Source: JAKBCQ01 sp021807585 (GTDB lineage Bacteria; Planctomycetota; Planctomycetia; Isosphaerales; Isosphaeraceae). From it: a stretch of DNA of 19,201 nt. The DNA is taken from assembly GCA_027325115.1 (NCBI GenBank), contig DAHWFG010000431.1:1-19201 (forward strand). Direction: 5' to 3'. The first letter of the stretch is position 1, and every line of letters starts with the position of its first letter. Made by a program: the position numbers and the translations under genes. This document shows positions 7,533-16,181 of this stretch, piece after piece. The notes under the pieces are model-generated. The model did not search any database. It saw nothing but the letters and a program-made list of their open reading frames with translations, and had not been told where the DNA came from.

Positions 7533-7907
7533 GTGATTTCGGATCGTTCCACAACTCGAAAAAAAGGTCGGAAATTCTCACTCGCGGTCGAAGCGATCGA
7601 AAGCCGCAATTTGCTCAACGGATCGCCCCTCCTCGGGCACATTGCTTCGGCCATCGACGCGGGCGCGCATACCGTCGAAACCCAAACACGCCACATTATT
7701 ACAACAATTGATCATTCAACAAAATCATTGATCGATCATCACGCTCAGCATTCCGCCACCGCGCATACGGTTGATCTCGGCGGTCACGGCGATCATCATC
7801 ACATCTCGCCCGCGCCGCCGCACCACCCCGGCGCTCATCAAACCGCGGTCAATGCGGAACCTCATCATCATCGCACAGTCGTCGGCGGTCGTCGTCACCC
7901 GCGCTAA
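7533..7907 (+). CDS. Small histidine-rich protein with planctomycete N-terminal tag
   Basis: A 124-residue protein of unknown function. A basic N-terminus (residues 1-14) leads into 'LAVEAIESRNLLNGS' (about 17-31). This matches in form the 'IESLEDRRVPAAS' tag of the cyclophilin-like protein encoded about 3.4 kb upstream. The remaining about 90 residues contain 19 histidines in clusters such as 'DHH', 'GDHHH', 'PPHH' and 'EPHHH', with no recognisable fold. Histidine clusters of this kind can bind Zn, Ni, Cu or haem, so metal binding or storage at the cell surface is possible but purely inferred. It has no hydrophobic signal sequence and no operon partner: uvrB ends 401 bp upstream and ribBA starts 277 bp downstream. 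The coherent N-terminal tag and the ribosome-binding site argue that the gene is real rather than a chance open frame. Confidence 0.62.
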   Translation: MISDRSTTRKKGRKFSLAVEAIESRNLLNGSPLLGHIASAIDAGAHTVETQTRHIITTIDHSTKSLIDHHAQHSATAHTVDLGGHGDHHHISPAPPHHPGAHQTAVNAEPHHHRTVVGGRRHPR

Positions 7908-8184
7908 TCGATCTCGATCAAACTCACGGAGAGATGAATCCCGCGATCGAACTCGAACGTCCTCCGAGCCGACGAGCAACACTCGTCGGTTCGCTCCATT
8001 TTTGTACAGATATTTAATCATATTATATAATTTTATATTTTGGATATTTTTCATTTTTTCGCTCGTCCGAACGCGTTCCAGGCGTCTTGGATGGACGAAA
8101 GGTGTATCATAAAGAGGATTGAGAAGACGACCGCCGAATGATCGGCGAACGCTCTTCAACCGGCCGGCCCGAGGACTTCGTCGG

Positions 8185-9417
8185 ATGAATTGGACACTAT
8201 CGCGGATTGAAGACGCTTTGGAAGCTTTGGCCGAGGGCCGAATCGTGATCGTCGTCGACGACGAGGATCGCGAAAACGAGGGGGATTTTGTCGCCGCGGC
8301 CGAAAAAGTGACTCCCGAAACGATCGCTTTTTTGATCGAACACGGCCGCGGCCAGGTTTGCATGCCGATCATGCCCGATCTCGCGGCTCGGCTTCGACTT
8401 CCGATGATGGTGCTCGATAACACCTCGCCGTTCCACACCCCCTATACGATTCCCGTCGATCACTTAAGCTGTAAAACGGGAATCAGCGCCGCGGAACGCG
8501 CCAGGACCGTCCGAGCGATCATCGATCCTGCGACACGCCCCGACGATCTCGTTCGCCCCGGCCATTTATGTCCGCTCGTCGCCAAGGAGGGAGGCGTGCT
8601 GCGTCGCGCAGGGCATACCGAGGCGACGGTCGACCTCGTACGTCTGGCGGGTCTCAATCCCGCCGGAGTTCTTTGCGAGATCCTCGACGGGACAGGGGTC
8701 GCGGGACGCGATCGGCTGCACGCGATCGCCCGCGAATTTTCGTTGCCGATCGTCTCGATCGAGTCGCTGATCCGCTTTCGTAAACGGCGCGAGAAGCTCG
8801 TAATCCGCGAGGCTGAGGCTGATTTACCGACACGCTACGGCCCGGCCAAGATCCTCGGCTACAGCGTGCGGTACGAGCCCGGAAATGAGCCCGTCGCGGT
8901 GGTGATGGGGGATTTGAGCTCGGTCGCGGCGCCTCTCGTCAGGATGCATTCTTCGTGCTTCACGGGCGATCTGCTCGATTCGCTCCGCTGCGATTGCGGC
9001 GATCAACTGCACATGGCGCTCGAGATGATCGCCGCCGAGGGAGTGGGCGCCGTCGTCTATTTGCCGCAAGAGGGACGCGGCATCGGGCTGATTCAAAAGC
9101 TCAAGGCTTACGAGCTGCAAGATCAAGGGCTCGATACGGTTGAGGCGAATCTGGCGCTCGGATTCCGGGCCGATCAGCGCGATTACGGAGTCGGCCTGCA
9201 AATACTGCTCGATCTGGGGCTGAAGCAAGTTCGCTTGCTCACCAACAACCCCAAAAAGACCGACGCGTTCGTGTATCACGGATTCGAGCTCGAGGTCGTC
9301 GACCAGGTTCCGATCCTCGCCCCCGAACGTGTTGAAAGGAAGCGCTATTTAAACGCCAAACGCGATAAGCTCGGTCACCTGTTGCCGGCGCACAAAGCCG
9401 CGGATCAACGCGATTGA
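8185..9417 (+). CDS. ribBA: Bifunctional DHBP synthase / GTP cyclohydrolase II
   Basis: A 410-residue fusion catalysing the two entry reactions of riboflavin synthesis. The N-terminal RibB domain (about 1-205) converts ribulose 5-phosphate to 3,4-dihydroxy-2-butanone 4-phosphate. It shows 'DDEDRENEGD' (25-34), 'TGISAAERARTVRA' and 'RAGHTEATVDL'. The C-terminal RibA domain (from about 214) opens GTP to the pyrimidine precursor. It shows zinc ligands C258, C269 and C271 in 'CFTGDLLDSLRCDCG', then 'LPQEGRGIGL' and 'LLTNNPKKTDAF'. ATG 8185 matches the normal RibB N-terminus. A TTG 66 nt upstream is in frame but adds an arginine-rich non-conserved segment. The A/T-rich leader (about 7990-8110) shows no recognisable FMN riboswitch; a TATCAT at 8103-8108 could be a -10 element. 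No other rib genes are adjacent, so the pathway is dispersed. Confidence 0.95.
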   Translation: MNWTLSRIEDALEALAEGRIVIVVDDEDRENEGDFVAAAEKVTPETIAFLIEHGRGQVCMPIMPDLAARLRLPMMVLDNTSPFHTPYTIPVDHLSCKTGISAAERARTVRAIIDPATRPDDLVRPGHLCPLVAKEGGVLRRAGHTEATVDLVRLAGLNPAGVLCEILDGTGVAGRDRLHAIAREFSLPIVSIESLIRFRKRREKLVIREAEADLPTRYGPAKILGYSVRYEPGNEPVAVVMGDLSSVAAPLVRMHSSCFTGDLLDSLRCDCGDQLHMALEMIAAEGVGAVVYLPQEGRGIGLIQKLKAYELQDQGLDTVEANLALGFRADQRDYGVGLQILLDLGLKQVRLLTNNPKKTDAFVYHGFELEVVDQVPILAPERVERKRYLNAKRDKLGHLLPAHKAADQRD

Positions 9418-9738
9418 ACCCCTGTTGGATATTAACTTGAGAATATTTAAGCGAAACCGACAATCATATTCCATTGGATCTAATTATCATTTTCCTTACG
9501 ACTCGATTGTTTTGAATACAATTTTATTTCAATATAATTGGAACGATCGTAATGATTCGCCATCCGTCGGATTCCATATGAAAGGTTGTGGCTTCGTGCT
9601 CTCCCGGCTTTCGCCTTGCCAAGGGGGGCTTTGTGACCGACAATAACACAAGGGATTCGCGCGGGTCGATCGGCGACGTTTTTTTCGCGTGATCGATCCC
9701 CGTGATCGCACGTTTTTTTTCGAGGAGTTCGTTTTCCC
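9418..9738. other. Intergenic region between ribBA and the Bax-inhibitor gene
   Basis: A 321-bp stretch. The first half (about 9430-9560) is strongly A/T-rich; the second half returns to high GC. Small overlapping open frames on both strands lack domains. The only structure I can support is the hairpin with a T-run at 9688-9720, just before the downstream ribosome-binding site. Confidence 0.45.
9688..9720 (+). terminator. Hairpin plus T8 tract upstream of the Bax-inhibitor gene
   Basis: CGTG-(AT bulge)-CGAT at 9688-9697 pairs with ATCGCACG at 9705-9712 around a 7-nt loop and is followed immediately by eight T residues (9713-9720). This resembles an intrinsic terminator. It could end ribBA transcription, or act as a leader attenuator because it lies only about 20 nt before ATG 9739. 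A second T7 run at 9679-9685 precedes it. Confidence 0.4.
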
Positions 9739-10488
9739 ATGCAATCGACCAATCCCGCTTTCGCGGGAAACCCTTACGCTCGCGCAGGTTACGCCGACGA
9801 CACCCTGCTCGCGGGGCGATCGACGACGATGACCGTTCAGGGGACGATCGGCAAAACGTTCGTCCTGTTCGCGATCCTCCTGACAACCGCGGCCTGGACG
9901 TGGACGCAGGTCGATCAGCGTCAACTTTCGGGCGGGTTGTTGATGGGCGCGTTGATCGGCGGCTTCGCTTTATCGATGATCACAATCTTCATGCCGAAGA
10001 TCTCGATGTACACGGCGCCGCTTTACGCCGCGGCCGAGGGGGTTTTTCTCGGCGCGATCTCGAACATCTTCGAACAACGCTATCCAGGGATCGCCGCGCA
10101 GGCGATCTCGCTGACGATGGCGACGATGTTCACGATGCTGATCCTTTACCTCACCGGGCTTGTGAAAGTGACCGATCGACTCATCACCGGGATCGTCGCC
10201 GCGACGGGCGCCGTCGCTCTCGTTTACATCGTTTCGATGCTGATGAGCGTATTTGGACATCCCGTTTCGTTTATTAATCAACCGACGAAGCTCGGGATCG
10301 GCTTCAGCCTTGTGGTCGTCGGCATCGCGGCGTTCAATTTGCTGCTCGATTTCGAGTTCATCAGCCGAGGCGCGCGGAGCGGCGCTCCCAAATATATGGA
10401 GTGGTACACCGCGTTCGGCTTGATGGTGACACTCGTCTGGCTTTATCTCGAAATCCTTCGCCTGCTGAGCAAGCTCAAAGAACGTTGA
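9739..10488 (+). CDS. Bax inhibitor-1/YccA family membrane protein
   Basis: A 249-residue integral membrane protein with about seven hydrophobic segments. Examples are 'TFVLFAILLTTAAW', 'GGLLMGALIGGFAL', 'ISLTMATMFTMLILYL' and a long C-terminal helix 'FGLMVTLVWLYLEILRLL'. The N-terminal 'MTVQGTIGKT' and the C-terminal 'LLLDFEFISRGA' and 'PKYMEWYTAFG' are typical of the bacterial BI-1 subgroup often annotated as Bax1-I. Family members form pH-sensitive cation, often Ca2+, leak channels. The acidic residues in the last helices (D/E of 'LDFEF' and 'YLEI') match the proposed sensor positions. The cellular role in this organism is not evident from the context. ATG 9739 follows a GAGGAG at 9722-9727 with about 11-nt spacing. 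The gene appears monocistronic, with a terminator-like hairpin 18 nt after its stop. Confidence 0.9.
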   Translation: MQSTNPAFAGNPYARAGYADDTLLAGRSTTMTVQGTIGKTFVLFAILLTTAAWTWTQVDQRQLSGGLLMGALIGGFALSMITIFMPKISMYTAPLYAAAEGVFLGAISNIFEQRYPGIAAQAISLTMATMFTMLILYLTGLVKVTDRLITGIVAATGAVALVYIVSMLMSVFGHPVSFINQPTKLGIGFSLVVVGIAAFNLLLDFEFISRGARSGAPKYMEWYTAFGLMVTLVWLYLEILRLLSKLKER

Positions 10489-10800
10489 GACGATCGCCGT
10501 CAAAACCCTCCCGAATCCCTCGGCCTCGCGCCGATTTCGGGAGGGAGGGGGCTTCAACCCGCGGAATTCCCCTCCGTCCTCCTCCCGCGGCGCAACGGGG
10601 AACGATCGGGATCGCCCCAACCCCCGCGGGCATGAACCCCGCCAAAAGCGCATGCGATGTCGCGCTCAAGGCCGTCGGCGCCGTTTCATATCGAATTCAT
10701 AGCAAGATCTATCGAATTGGAATTCATAGAGATATTGATCACCGGCGTCGTCGGAGAATCAAATCTGTGGATTCACGCGCTTTGAATTCCGTGGATGTTT
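10489..10800. other. Convergent intergenic region
   Basis: A 312-bp stretch between two convergent genes. It contains the strong hairpin at 10506-10545. Short repeats around GAATTCATAG also occur, at about 10692 and 10720. The remaining open frames are low-complexity and unsupported. Confidence 0.5.
10506..10545 (+). terminator. Strong hairpin after the Bax-inhibitor gene
   Basis: Perfect 10-bp stem CCCTCCCGAA / TTCGGGAGGG (10506-10515 with 10536-10545) containing a second inner stem TCGG / CCGA (10520-10523 with 10531-10534). It starts 18 nt after the stop codon. It lacks a T-tract on either strand, so it may stall polymerase or stabilise the 3' end rather than be a classical intrinsic terminator. 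It may serve both convergent transcripts. Confidence 0.55.
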
Positions 10801-13800
10801 CTATTTGGATTGATGCGAATCGATTCGAGACGCGTCGGTTCCGGAGGATTGGACGCGATCGCTCGGCGCGGCGAGGATCTTTTCGGCGTCGACGACGAGA
10901 GCGGCGGCGTCCTCTCGATCGCGCGGCGTCGTTTTGGAATCTGCCGCGAACCCGCGGATCGCCCGATCGAGCGTTTCCCGCGCGCGACGCGTTTGTCTCA
11001 ACCGGTGATAACAAGGCGCGAGCACCAATTGATCCCACGCGTCGAGCGATTCGGGTTGTCCGATCACCTTGACGGCTTCGTCGTCGCGACCGAGTCGAGC
11101 GAGAGCGAGAGCGAGCGTGTTTTTGATCATTCGCTCTCGGGGAGCGAGCGCCGCCGCCTTTCGCGCCGCGGCGAGCGCGATTTTGCCTTCGCCCCGAGAA
11201 GTTTTGGTATTGAGCAAATACCACGCGTAAGCGTTGAGCGAAAAGGCGTCGTCGGGCTCAAGAGCGACGGCTCGACGCATCCCCGCGATCGCGGCGACAT
11301 CATCCCCCGATTGATAGGCGCAAATCGCGAGCAACGCGATCCAGTGGGGATCGTCGGGACGATCGCGCGCCGCCAATTCGGCGTCGATCCGCGCAGTGCT
11401 CCATCGTCCCAATCGAGCCCAATCGCGCGCACGTCGATGATATTCGTATGATGAACCGAGCCGAGAATGAAAAAACCTGAGCAGCGTGCGCCAATCTTCC
11501 TTCATCCGTCGGAGCGACTGATTTTTACGGATATCGGCGGGCTCGGCGCCGTCGATTTCGAATCGGATTGGGATCGGCGGAACGGCTCGAGACGATTCGG
11601 CGGATGTACGTTCATCTTGTGAAATCAATGAATCACGATTTGATTTGTTTCCACCGGCCTCGGCCGAAGTCCGCCAGTCGAGCCCGAGATCGGCGAGCCT
11701 GCCGCGGATTCGCCGCACGTCCCAAACGAGGATCTCGTGCGATTGCGCATCATTGACCGCCAGCAGAGAGCCGTCGGTTGAGAAAGCGACACAATGCGTA
11801 ATCGCCAACGTCGGCGATTCGAGCGTCGCGGCTCGAATCCCGGTTTCAGGATCATACAAACAGACCTGCGTGCCCGCACAGACCGCGAGCGTCGATCCCG
11901 TCGGGTCGAAATCGACCGAACCGCTCCGCGGTTCGAATTCGCGGATCAGCCGCCATGAACCGACGTCCCAAAGCTTGCAGCCCTGTAAGCTTGTAACAAG
12001 TCGGCGACCGTCGGGGCTGAACCGCACCAACGAGCCCCCGGGAGCGTTCAGAACCGCCGCTCGCTTCCCCGTCGCGGTTTCCCAAACGAAAACGGCGGGG
12101 CTAATACCGATGTGAGAGACGGTCGCCGCCCAGCGGCCGTCGGGGCTTACCGCGACCCCTCGAACGTCCTTCTGCGGCCCGAGCGCGACGGGTTCGTCGG
12201 GCCGATCACTTAAAAACACAAGCGATCCTTGATTAAAGAAAGTTCCTACGATAACGCGACCGTCGCGGCTCGCGGCGATCGATCCTCCCTCGATTCCCGA
12301 ACGGGTGATAAGCCGGGGGGGGCCGAGCCGATACGAATTCTCGCCGCTTTGCGCGTTGAACCGAAGGAGTCCGTAACGACCGAACGTAAGCAGCGAACCG
12401 TTCGAATCGAACGCCTCGCTCGACCAACCAAGCGGAGCGAGTTCGGCGAGTGTTTCTCGCGCCTCGATATCAATCAGCTCCAGTCCATGCTTGGCGCGCG
12501 CCGCAAGGATTCGACCCCCGGGCGCGAACGCGAGTTGATCGTGATCACGCGACGGATCGGGGTCGCCCGGAAGGATCGTCAGTTCCCGCGCCGGTTCGAC
12601 CAGGTAATCCCGCACCTCGTTTCCCGAACGTCCAAAGCCGAAACGTCGATCATCGCGGCTGAAACGAGGAGATCCGCCGCCGAGATGAGACAGCAATCGA
12701 CGTCCCGTACGCGGGTCCCAAAGCCGCAGCACGCCTTCCCAACCGTTGCTCGCCAGCAGATCGCCGCGATGATTGAAACCGACCACCAGCCCGTGATTAT
12801 TCAGCCCTTCCAGAATCAACGGCTTCGACCGGGGTACGTCGGACCGATAAATGTAAATTCGACTGTTATCGCACGCCGCCGCCAGACGTCGGCCGTCGGG
12901 CGACCACTTTATGTGATTGACGTTCGAGGGAAGTTCAAACGCCGCGACGGGTCGAGGATCGTCGAGCGTTCGAATATCAATCATGTTTTTGTTCATGTGA
13001 GCATACGTAATCGCTATTCGACGACCGTCGGGATGGAACGCGGCGTGATGGATCGCCTTGCCGTCGCGGGGGAGTTCGCGTATTTGTCCGGTCGCGGCGT
13101 CGAGCGTCGTCAACCTGTTATCGAATGATGAAAATATTAATATTTCGCCGTCGTCGCGGAAATCGACCGAATGAACGGACGCCGAGCCCGCCGGGAGATC
13201 GGCGACCTTGCTCGGTTTGTCGGCGTCGAATCGCCAAAGCCCGAGCCTGCCGTCTTCGTATCGCAGCGCCAGCGATCGTCCGTCGGGAGCGAAGAGGGGC
13301 CGGCACACGCTCGCGAGCCCTTCATTCGGCAGCCGAAAGAGCTCGCCGCCGTCGCTCGCTCGAATCACGATGCAATTGCCCGAACGATCGGTGACGGCGT
13401 ATCGCCTCCAATCAGGGTCGACGTCGGACGACGTTTGATAATCAGACGGTTCATAATATGTTCGATCGACGCGAAGATCGGGAAGCGCGAGAGCCGCGAT
13501 CGCCAGGTCGCGGAGCCTGGCGCAACGCTCCGACGGGGCGTTCGAATTCATCTCCTTGAGCAGCCTGCACGCCTCGGAAACCGCCTTGAGCGTGTCGAAC
13601 CTTCGCCCCGGCCGGCCGCTGTATCGACTTGCGCTCGCCTCTCCAATATAAGAATCTATCAACGCCTGATTGGTTTTGATCCGTTCAACGCTCAGTAATT
13701 CCACCTGATTTTTATAAACGAACGCCGCGGTCATTCCGCCGATCGCGAGCAGCGTCGTCAACACCGCCGCGGCGATATTGGCGCACGCCAACCACGGTTC

Positions 13801-15243
13801 GCGATTGCACCAGCGCCAAAACCGCTCGATCATCATCACCGGTCGAGACCGGATCGGTCGACCCTCGACGAACCGATGGAGTTCGTCGGCGAACTCGCTC
13901 GCGGTCGTGAACCGCGCCTTCGGATCTTTCGCGAGCGCCTTGAGGACGATCGTCTCCAGGTCGCGAGGGATCTTACCGTCGATACGCCGCGGCGGAGTCG
14001 CAGGATCGTGGAGAATCCGTTCCATAAGCCGTGCCTGATCTCTTCCCTCGAACGCGGGCTTAAGCGTTATCAATTCGTATAAAGTTGCTCCAAGCGCATA
14101 GATATCAACACTTGGGTTCGAAACGCCTTCGAACCGCTCGGGCGCCATGAACCGGAACGTGCCGACCAGATCGTGAGAGTTCGAAGCCTCGTCGGATTCC
14201 TCGATCTTCGCCAGGCCGAAATCGGTCACCCAGACGTTCCCCATCGCGTCGAGGATCAGGTTCGAAGGCTTGATGTCGCGGTGCAAAACGCCGCGACGGT
14301 GCGCGTAAGAAAGCGCGTCGGCGACGCGGGAGCAGAGACGAGCCGCCTCGCGGTAATACCGTCCCTCGGTCGATCCCCCGAGCGACGACGACGCGAACGA
14401 CGCCGATTCGACCGGCGACGTCTCGGACGCTTGATATCGCTCGTCCATCGCCGACCCGACGGCGCGTGCGCATCCCCCCCCGCCCGCAATCTGCTTGAAT
14501 AATTTTATACTATCATAACTTTGTGTTCTGTCTTGATCGTGCTCCCACGGACGACCGCGGAGCGATTCAAACCGACCCGTTTGCAATCCCTCGACGACCG
14601 ATCGCGTTAAAGTCTGTTCGATCTTCGACGTGATGATTTCATCGTCGTCCGCCGCCTTGAGCGGCGACCCGGCGCGAACGCGGCGAAGGTCGTCGATCAC
14701 CTTGTCGAGCGAAAGTCCCTCGATGTATTGCATCGCGTAATAAAGAACGCCGTTCTCATCGCCGTAATCGAACACGCCGACGATGTTCGTATGATGCAAC
14801 CCCGCCGCCGAGCAGGCTTCGACATAAAACCGATCGAGGTGCTTGCGGTCCGATCGAAACCGCGGATGCATCACCTTGAGCGACACGCGGTTCTTCAGCG
14901 ATTCGTGCTCGGCCTCATAAACAATCCCCATGCCGCCGACGCCGATTCGCCTCAGAATCCGGTATTCTCCCAGCCGTTCGGGACGAGGCGCCTCGCGATC
15001 ACCCTCGCCCACTCCGCGCGAGAAATACGACCTCGTCGCGCCCACGTTCCTCCCGAAGATACCTTCCAATTCCGACAACGCCGGAAGTAATTCGCGCAAC
15101 TCCTCGGCGTAATCGGGGTATTGATCGACCAGAACCGATAACGCAGGGCGCTCGCCGTTGCGATACAAATCCAGAATCGAATCGACGATGTGACCCAATT
15201 CATCATAATCACATAAAGAAAATTCATCGTTAGAATGATTCAT
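10801..15243 (-). CDS. Ser/Thr protein kinase with WD40-like propeller and TPR repeats
   Basis: A 1480-residue transmembrane signalling protein. The Hanks-type kinase domain spans about 94-460: P-loop 'GVGGMGIVY' (101-109), Lys123, Glu142, catalytic 'HRDIKPSN' (321-328), 'DFG' (341-343) and 'APE' (367-369). All key catalytic residues are present. A roughly 105-residue insert (about 190-297), containing a GGGG run, separates the hinge from the C-lobe helix before HRD. A transmembrane helix lies at about 486-509 ('ACANIAAAVLTTLLAIGG'). Residues about 600-1180 form beta-propeller repeats with 'SPDGRRLA', 'LRLWDPRTGR' and 'LWDVGSWR' motifs. TPR-like helices occupy about 1280-1435. Such kinases are a known planctomycete expansion: the kinase phosphorylates Ser/Thr targets and the repeats probably bind proteins or sense signals. 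The start ATG overlaps the sigma-factor stop by four bases, and GGAGGT lies 11 nt upstream. Sensing function is inferred. Confidence 0.92.
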   Translation of the reverse strand: MNHSNDEFSLCDYDELGHIVDSILDLYRNGERPALSVLVDQYPDYAEELRELLPALSELEGIFGRNVGATRSYFSRGVGEGDREAPRPERLGEYRILRRIGVGGMGIVYEAEHESLKNRVSLKVMHPRFRSDRKHLDRFYVEACSAAGLHHTNIVGVFDYGDENGVLYYAMQYIEGLSLDKVIDDLRRVRAGSPLKAADDDEIITSKIEQTLTRSVVEGLQTGRFESLRGRPWEHDQDRTQSYDSIKLFKQIAGGGGCARAVGSAMDERYQASETSPVESASFASSSLGGSTEGRYYREAARLCSRVADALSYAHRRGVLHRDIKPSNLILDAMGNVWVTDFGLAKIEESDEASNSHDLVGTFRFMAPERFEGVSNPSVDIYALGATLYELITLKPAFEGRDQARLMERILHDPATPPRRIDGKIPRDLETIVLKALAKDPKARFTTASEFADELHRFVEGRPIRSRPVMMIERFWRWCNREPWLACANIAAAVLTTLLAIGGMTAAFVYKNQVELLSVERIKTNQALIDSYIGEASASRYSGRPGRRFDTLKAVSEACRLLKEMNSNAPSERCARLRDLAIAALALPDLRVDRTYYEPSDYQTSSDVDPDWRRYAVTDRSGNCIVIRASDGGELFRLPNEGLASVCRPLFAPDGRSLALRYEDGRLGLWRFDADKPSKVADLPAGSASVHSVDFRDDGEILIFSSFDNRLTTLDAATGQIRELPRDGKAIHHAAFHPDGRRIAITYAHMNKNMIDIRTLDDPRPVAAFELPSNVNHIKWSPDGRRLAAACDNSRIYIYRSDVPRSKPLILEGLNNHGLVVGFNHRGDLLASNGWEGVLRLWDPRTGRRLLSHLGGGSPRFSRDDRRFGFGRSGNEVRDYLVEPARELTILPGDPDPSRDHDQLAFAPGGRILAARAKHGLELIDIEARETLAELAPLGWSSEAFDSNGSLLTFGRYGLLRFNAQSGENSYRLGPPRLITRSGIEGGSIAASRDGRVIVGTFFNQGSLVFLSDRPDEPVALGPQKDVRGVAVSPDGRWAATVSHIGISPAVFVWETATGKRAAVLNAPGGSLVRFSPDGRRLVTSLQGCKLWDVGSWRLIREFEPRSGSVDFDPTGSTLAVCAGTQVCLYDPETGIRAATLESPTLAITHCVAFSTDGSLLAVNDAQSHEILVWDVRRIRGRLADLGLDWRTSAEAGGNKSNRDSLISQDERTSAESSRAVPPIPIRFEIDGAEPADIRKNQSLRRMKEDWRTLLRFFHSRLGSSYEYHRRARDWARLGRWSTARIDAELAARDRPDDPHWIALLAICAYQSGDDVAAIAGMRRAVALEPDDAFSLNAYAWYLLNTKTSRGEGKIALAAARKAAALAPRERMIKNTLALALARLGRDDEAVKVIGQPESLDAWDQLVLAPCYHRLRQTRRARETLDRAIRGFAADSKTTPRDREDAAALVVDAEKILAAPSDRVQSSGTDASRIDSHQSK
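15240..15243 (-). other. ATGA stop/start overlap of sigma and kinase genes
   Basis: On the minus strand the kinase ATG (15243-15241) and the sigma-factor TGA (15242-15240) share four bases. GGAGGT (15260-15255) and AAGGA (15250-15246) lie just upstream, inside the sigma coding region. This is the standard arrangement for translational coupling. Confidence 0.85.
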
Positions 15244-15890
15244 ATTCCTTCAAGACCTCCCGGAAGCTCCGCGAGAATCTCCTTGAGCCGTTTGAGCGCG
15301 CGAATGTAACGTTTGGTCGCCGCCGATTCGCTTAATCCGAGGAGACGAGCGCACTCGATGTTTGTAAGCTGTTCGAAATGGCGCAACACCAAGATGTCGC
15401 GATCGATCGTCCCGATGCGTTTGAGCGCCTGGGCGACACGGTTTTTTCGTTCGTCGCGAATCGCGATTTCGCCGACGCTCGTATCCTTACCCGGCAATCG
15501 AGCCGCGAACCCGTCCGTGACTTCATCCTGATATGTATAGTTGTGTATGGATATCTCGCGGCCCGCGTCGCGCGCCCGCGTTCCCAGGTGCCTGCGATGG
15601 ACGATTTGCAAACGCTGCATCGTGATAAATCGAAGCCACAAGAACGGCGGCATCGGGTCGGGATCGGATTCATACTCGTTTCTCCGCTCGGTCGCTTCGA
15701 GAAAAGCCTCTTGAATGACATCCGACGGATCGATCCGCCCGTGGAGCCGATCGTCAAGCCAAAGCTTGACCATTCGGCGTAACCGATCACGATGCGACAT
15801 GAGGAACGCGCCCCAGTCGACGCGTTCGTCATGTTCGCCTCCGCCACCGTTCGGCGCGCCTTCGCGTCGTTCCAGCTTTGACGTGTCCAT
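15240..15890 (-). CDS. Sigma-70 family (ECF-like) RNA polymerase sigma factor
   Basis: A 216-residue sigma factor. Region 2 spans about 33-102: 'LRRMVKLWLDDRL', then 'DPSDVIQEAFLEA' (54-66) for core binding and -10 recognition, then 'FLWLRFITMQRLQIVHRR'. Region 4 spans about 148-205, with helix-turn-helix 'LTNIECARLLGLSESAATKRYIRALKRLK' (read in parts) for -35 recognition. Regions 1 and 3 are absent, as in ECF factors. The segment between regions 2 and 4 is long (about 45 residues), as in planctomycete subfamilies. ATG 15890 directly follows the purine-rich GGAAGGAGAGG. The open frame continues to 16316, but that extension runs through A/T-rich repeat DNA and is not conserved-looking. Co-translation with the kinase suggests the kinase controls this factor. 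ECF-kinase linkage is known in planctomycetes, but the direct effect here is inferred. No anti-sigma gene is present. Confidence 0.92.
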   Translation of the reverse strand: MDTSKLERREGAPNGGGGEHDERVDWGAFLMSHRDRLRRMVKLWLDDRLHGRIDPSDVIQEAFLEATERRNEYESDPDPMPPFLWLRFITMQRLQIVHRRHLGTRARDAGREISIHNYTYQDEVTDGFAARLPGKDTSVGEIAIRDERKNRVAQALKRIGTIDRDILVLRHFEQLTNIECARLLGLSESAATKRYIRALKRLKEILAELPGGLEGI

Positions 15891-16181
15891 CCTCTCCTTC
15901 CCTATCAATATGACTGCGCCCGGACCTCGTTTCGGGACGCAAATGATCGTGCGATTTTTGTTAGGGATATCACCCAATTTCCGATCCGAAAGGAATGCCG
16001 ATCGGCTAATGGTGTTGAATACGCCGATCTTACCGAACGATCCGTCGAGAAGCGAGCGGGACGCCGACCGATGCGATCCTTCTTCACCCGAGTTCGGAAT
16101 CGATTTGTGACTCGCGGATTTCCGAGTCGACCCGCGACGAATCGATCTGACGAAGCCGAATCGACTCGAGGTTTTTGAGAC

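Noticed and set aside
7908..8184. FMN riboswitch upstream of ribBA
   Set aside because: I looked for the conserved RFN segments and found only A/T-rich sequence and a TATCAT.
9425..9646. 73-codon open frame after ribBA
   Set aside because: It runs through A/T-rich intergenic DNA, has no domain and overlaps competing frames on the other strand.
10685..10735. Short repeats around GAATTCATAG as a CRISPR or attachment site
   Set aside because: There are only two imperfect copies without regular spacers or associated genes.
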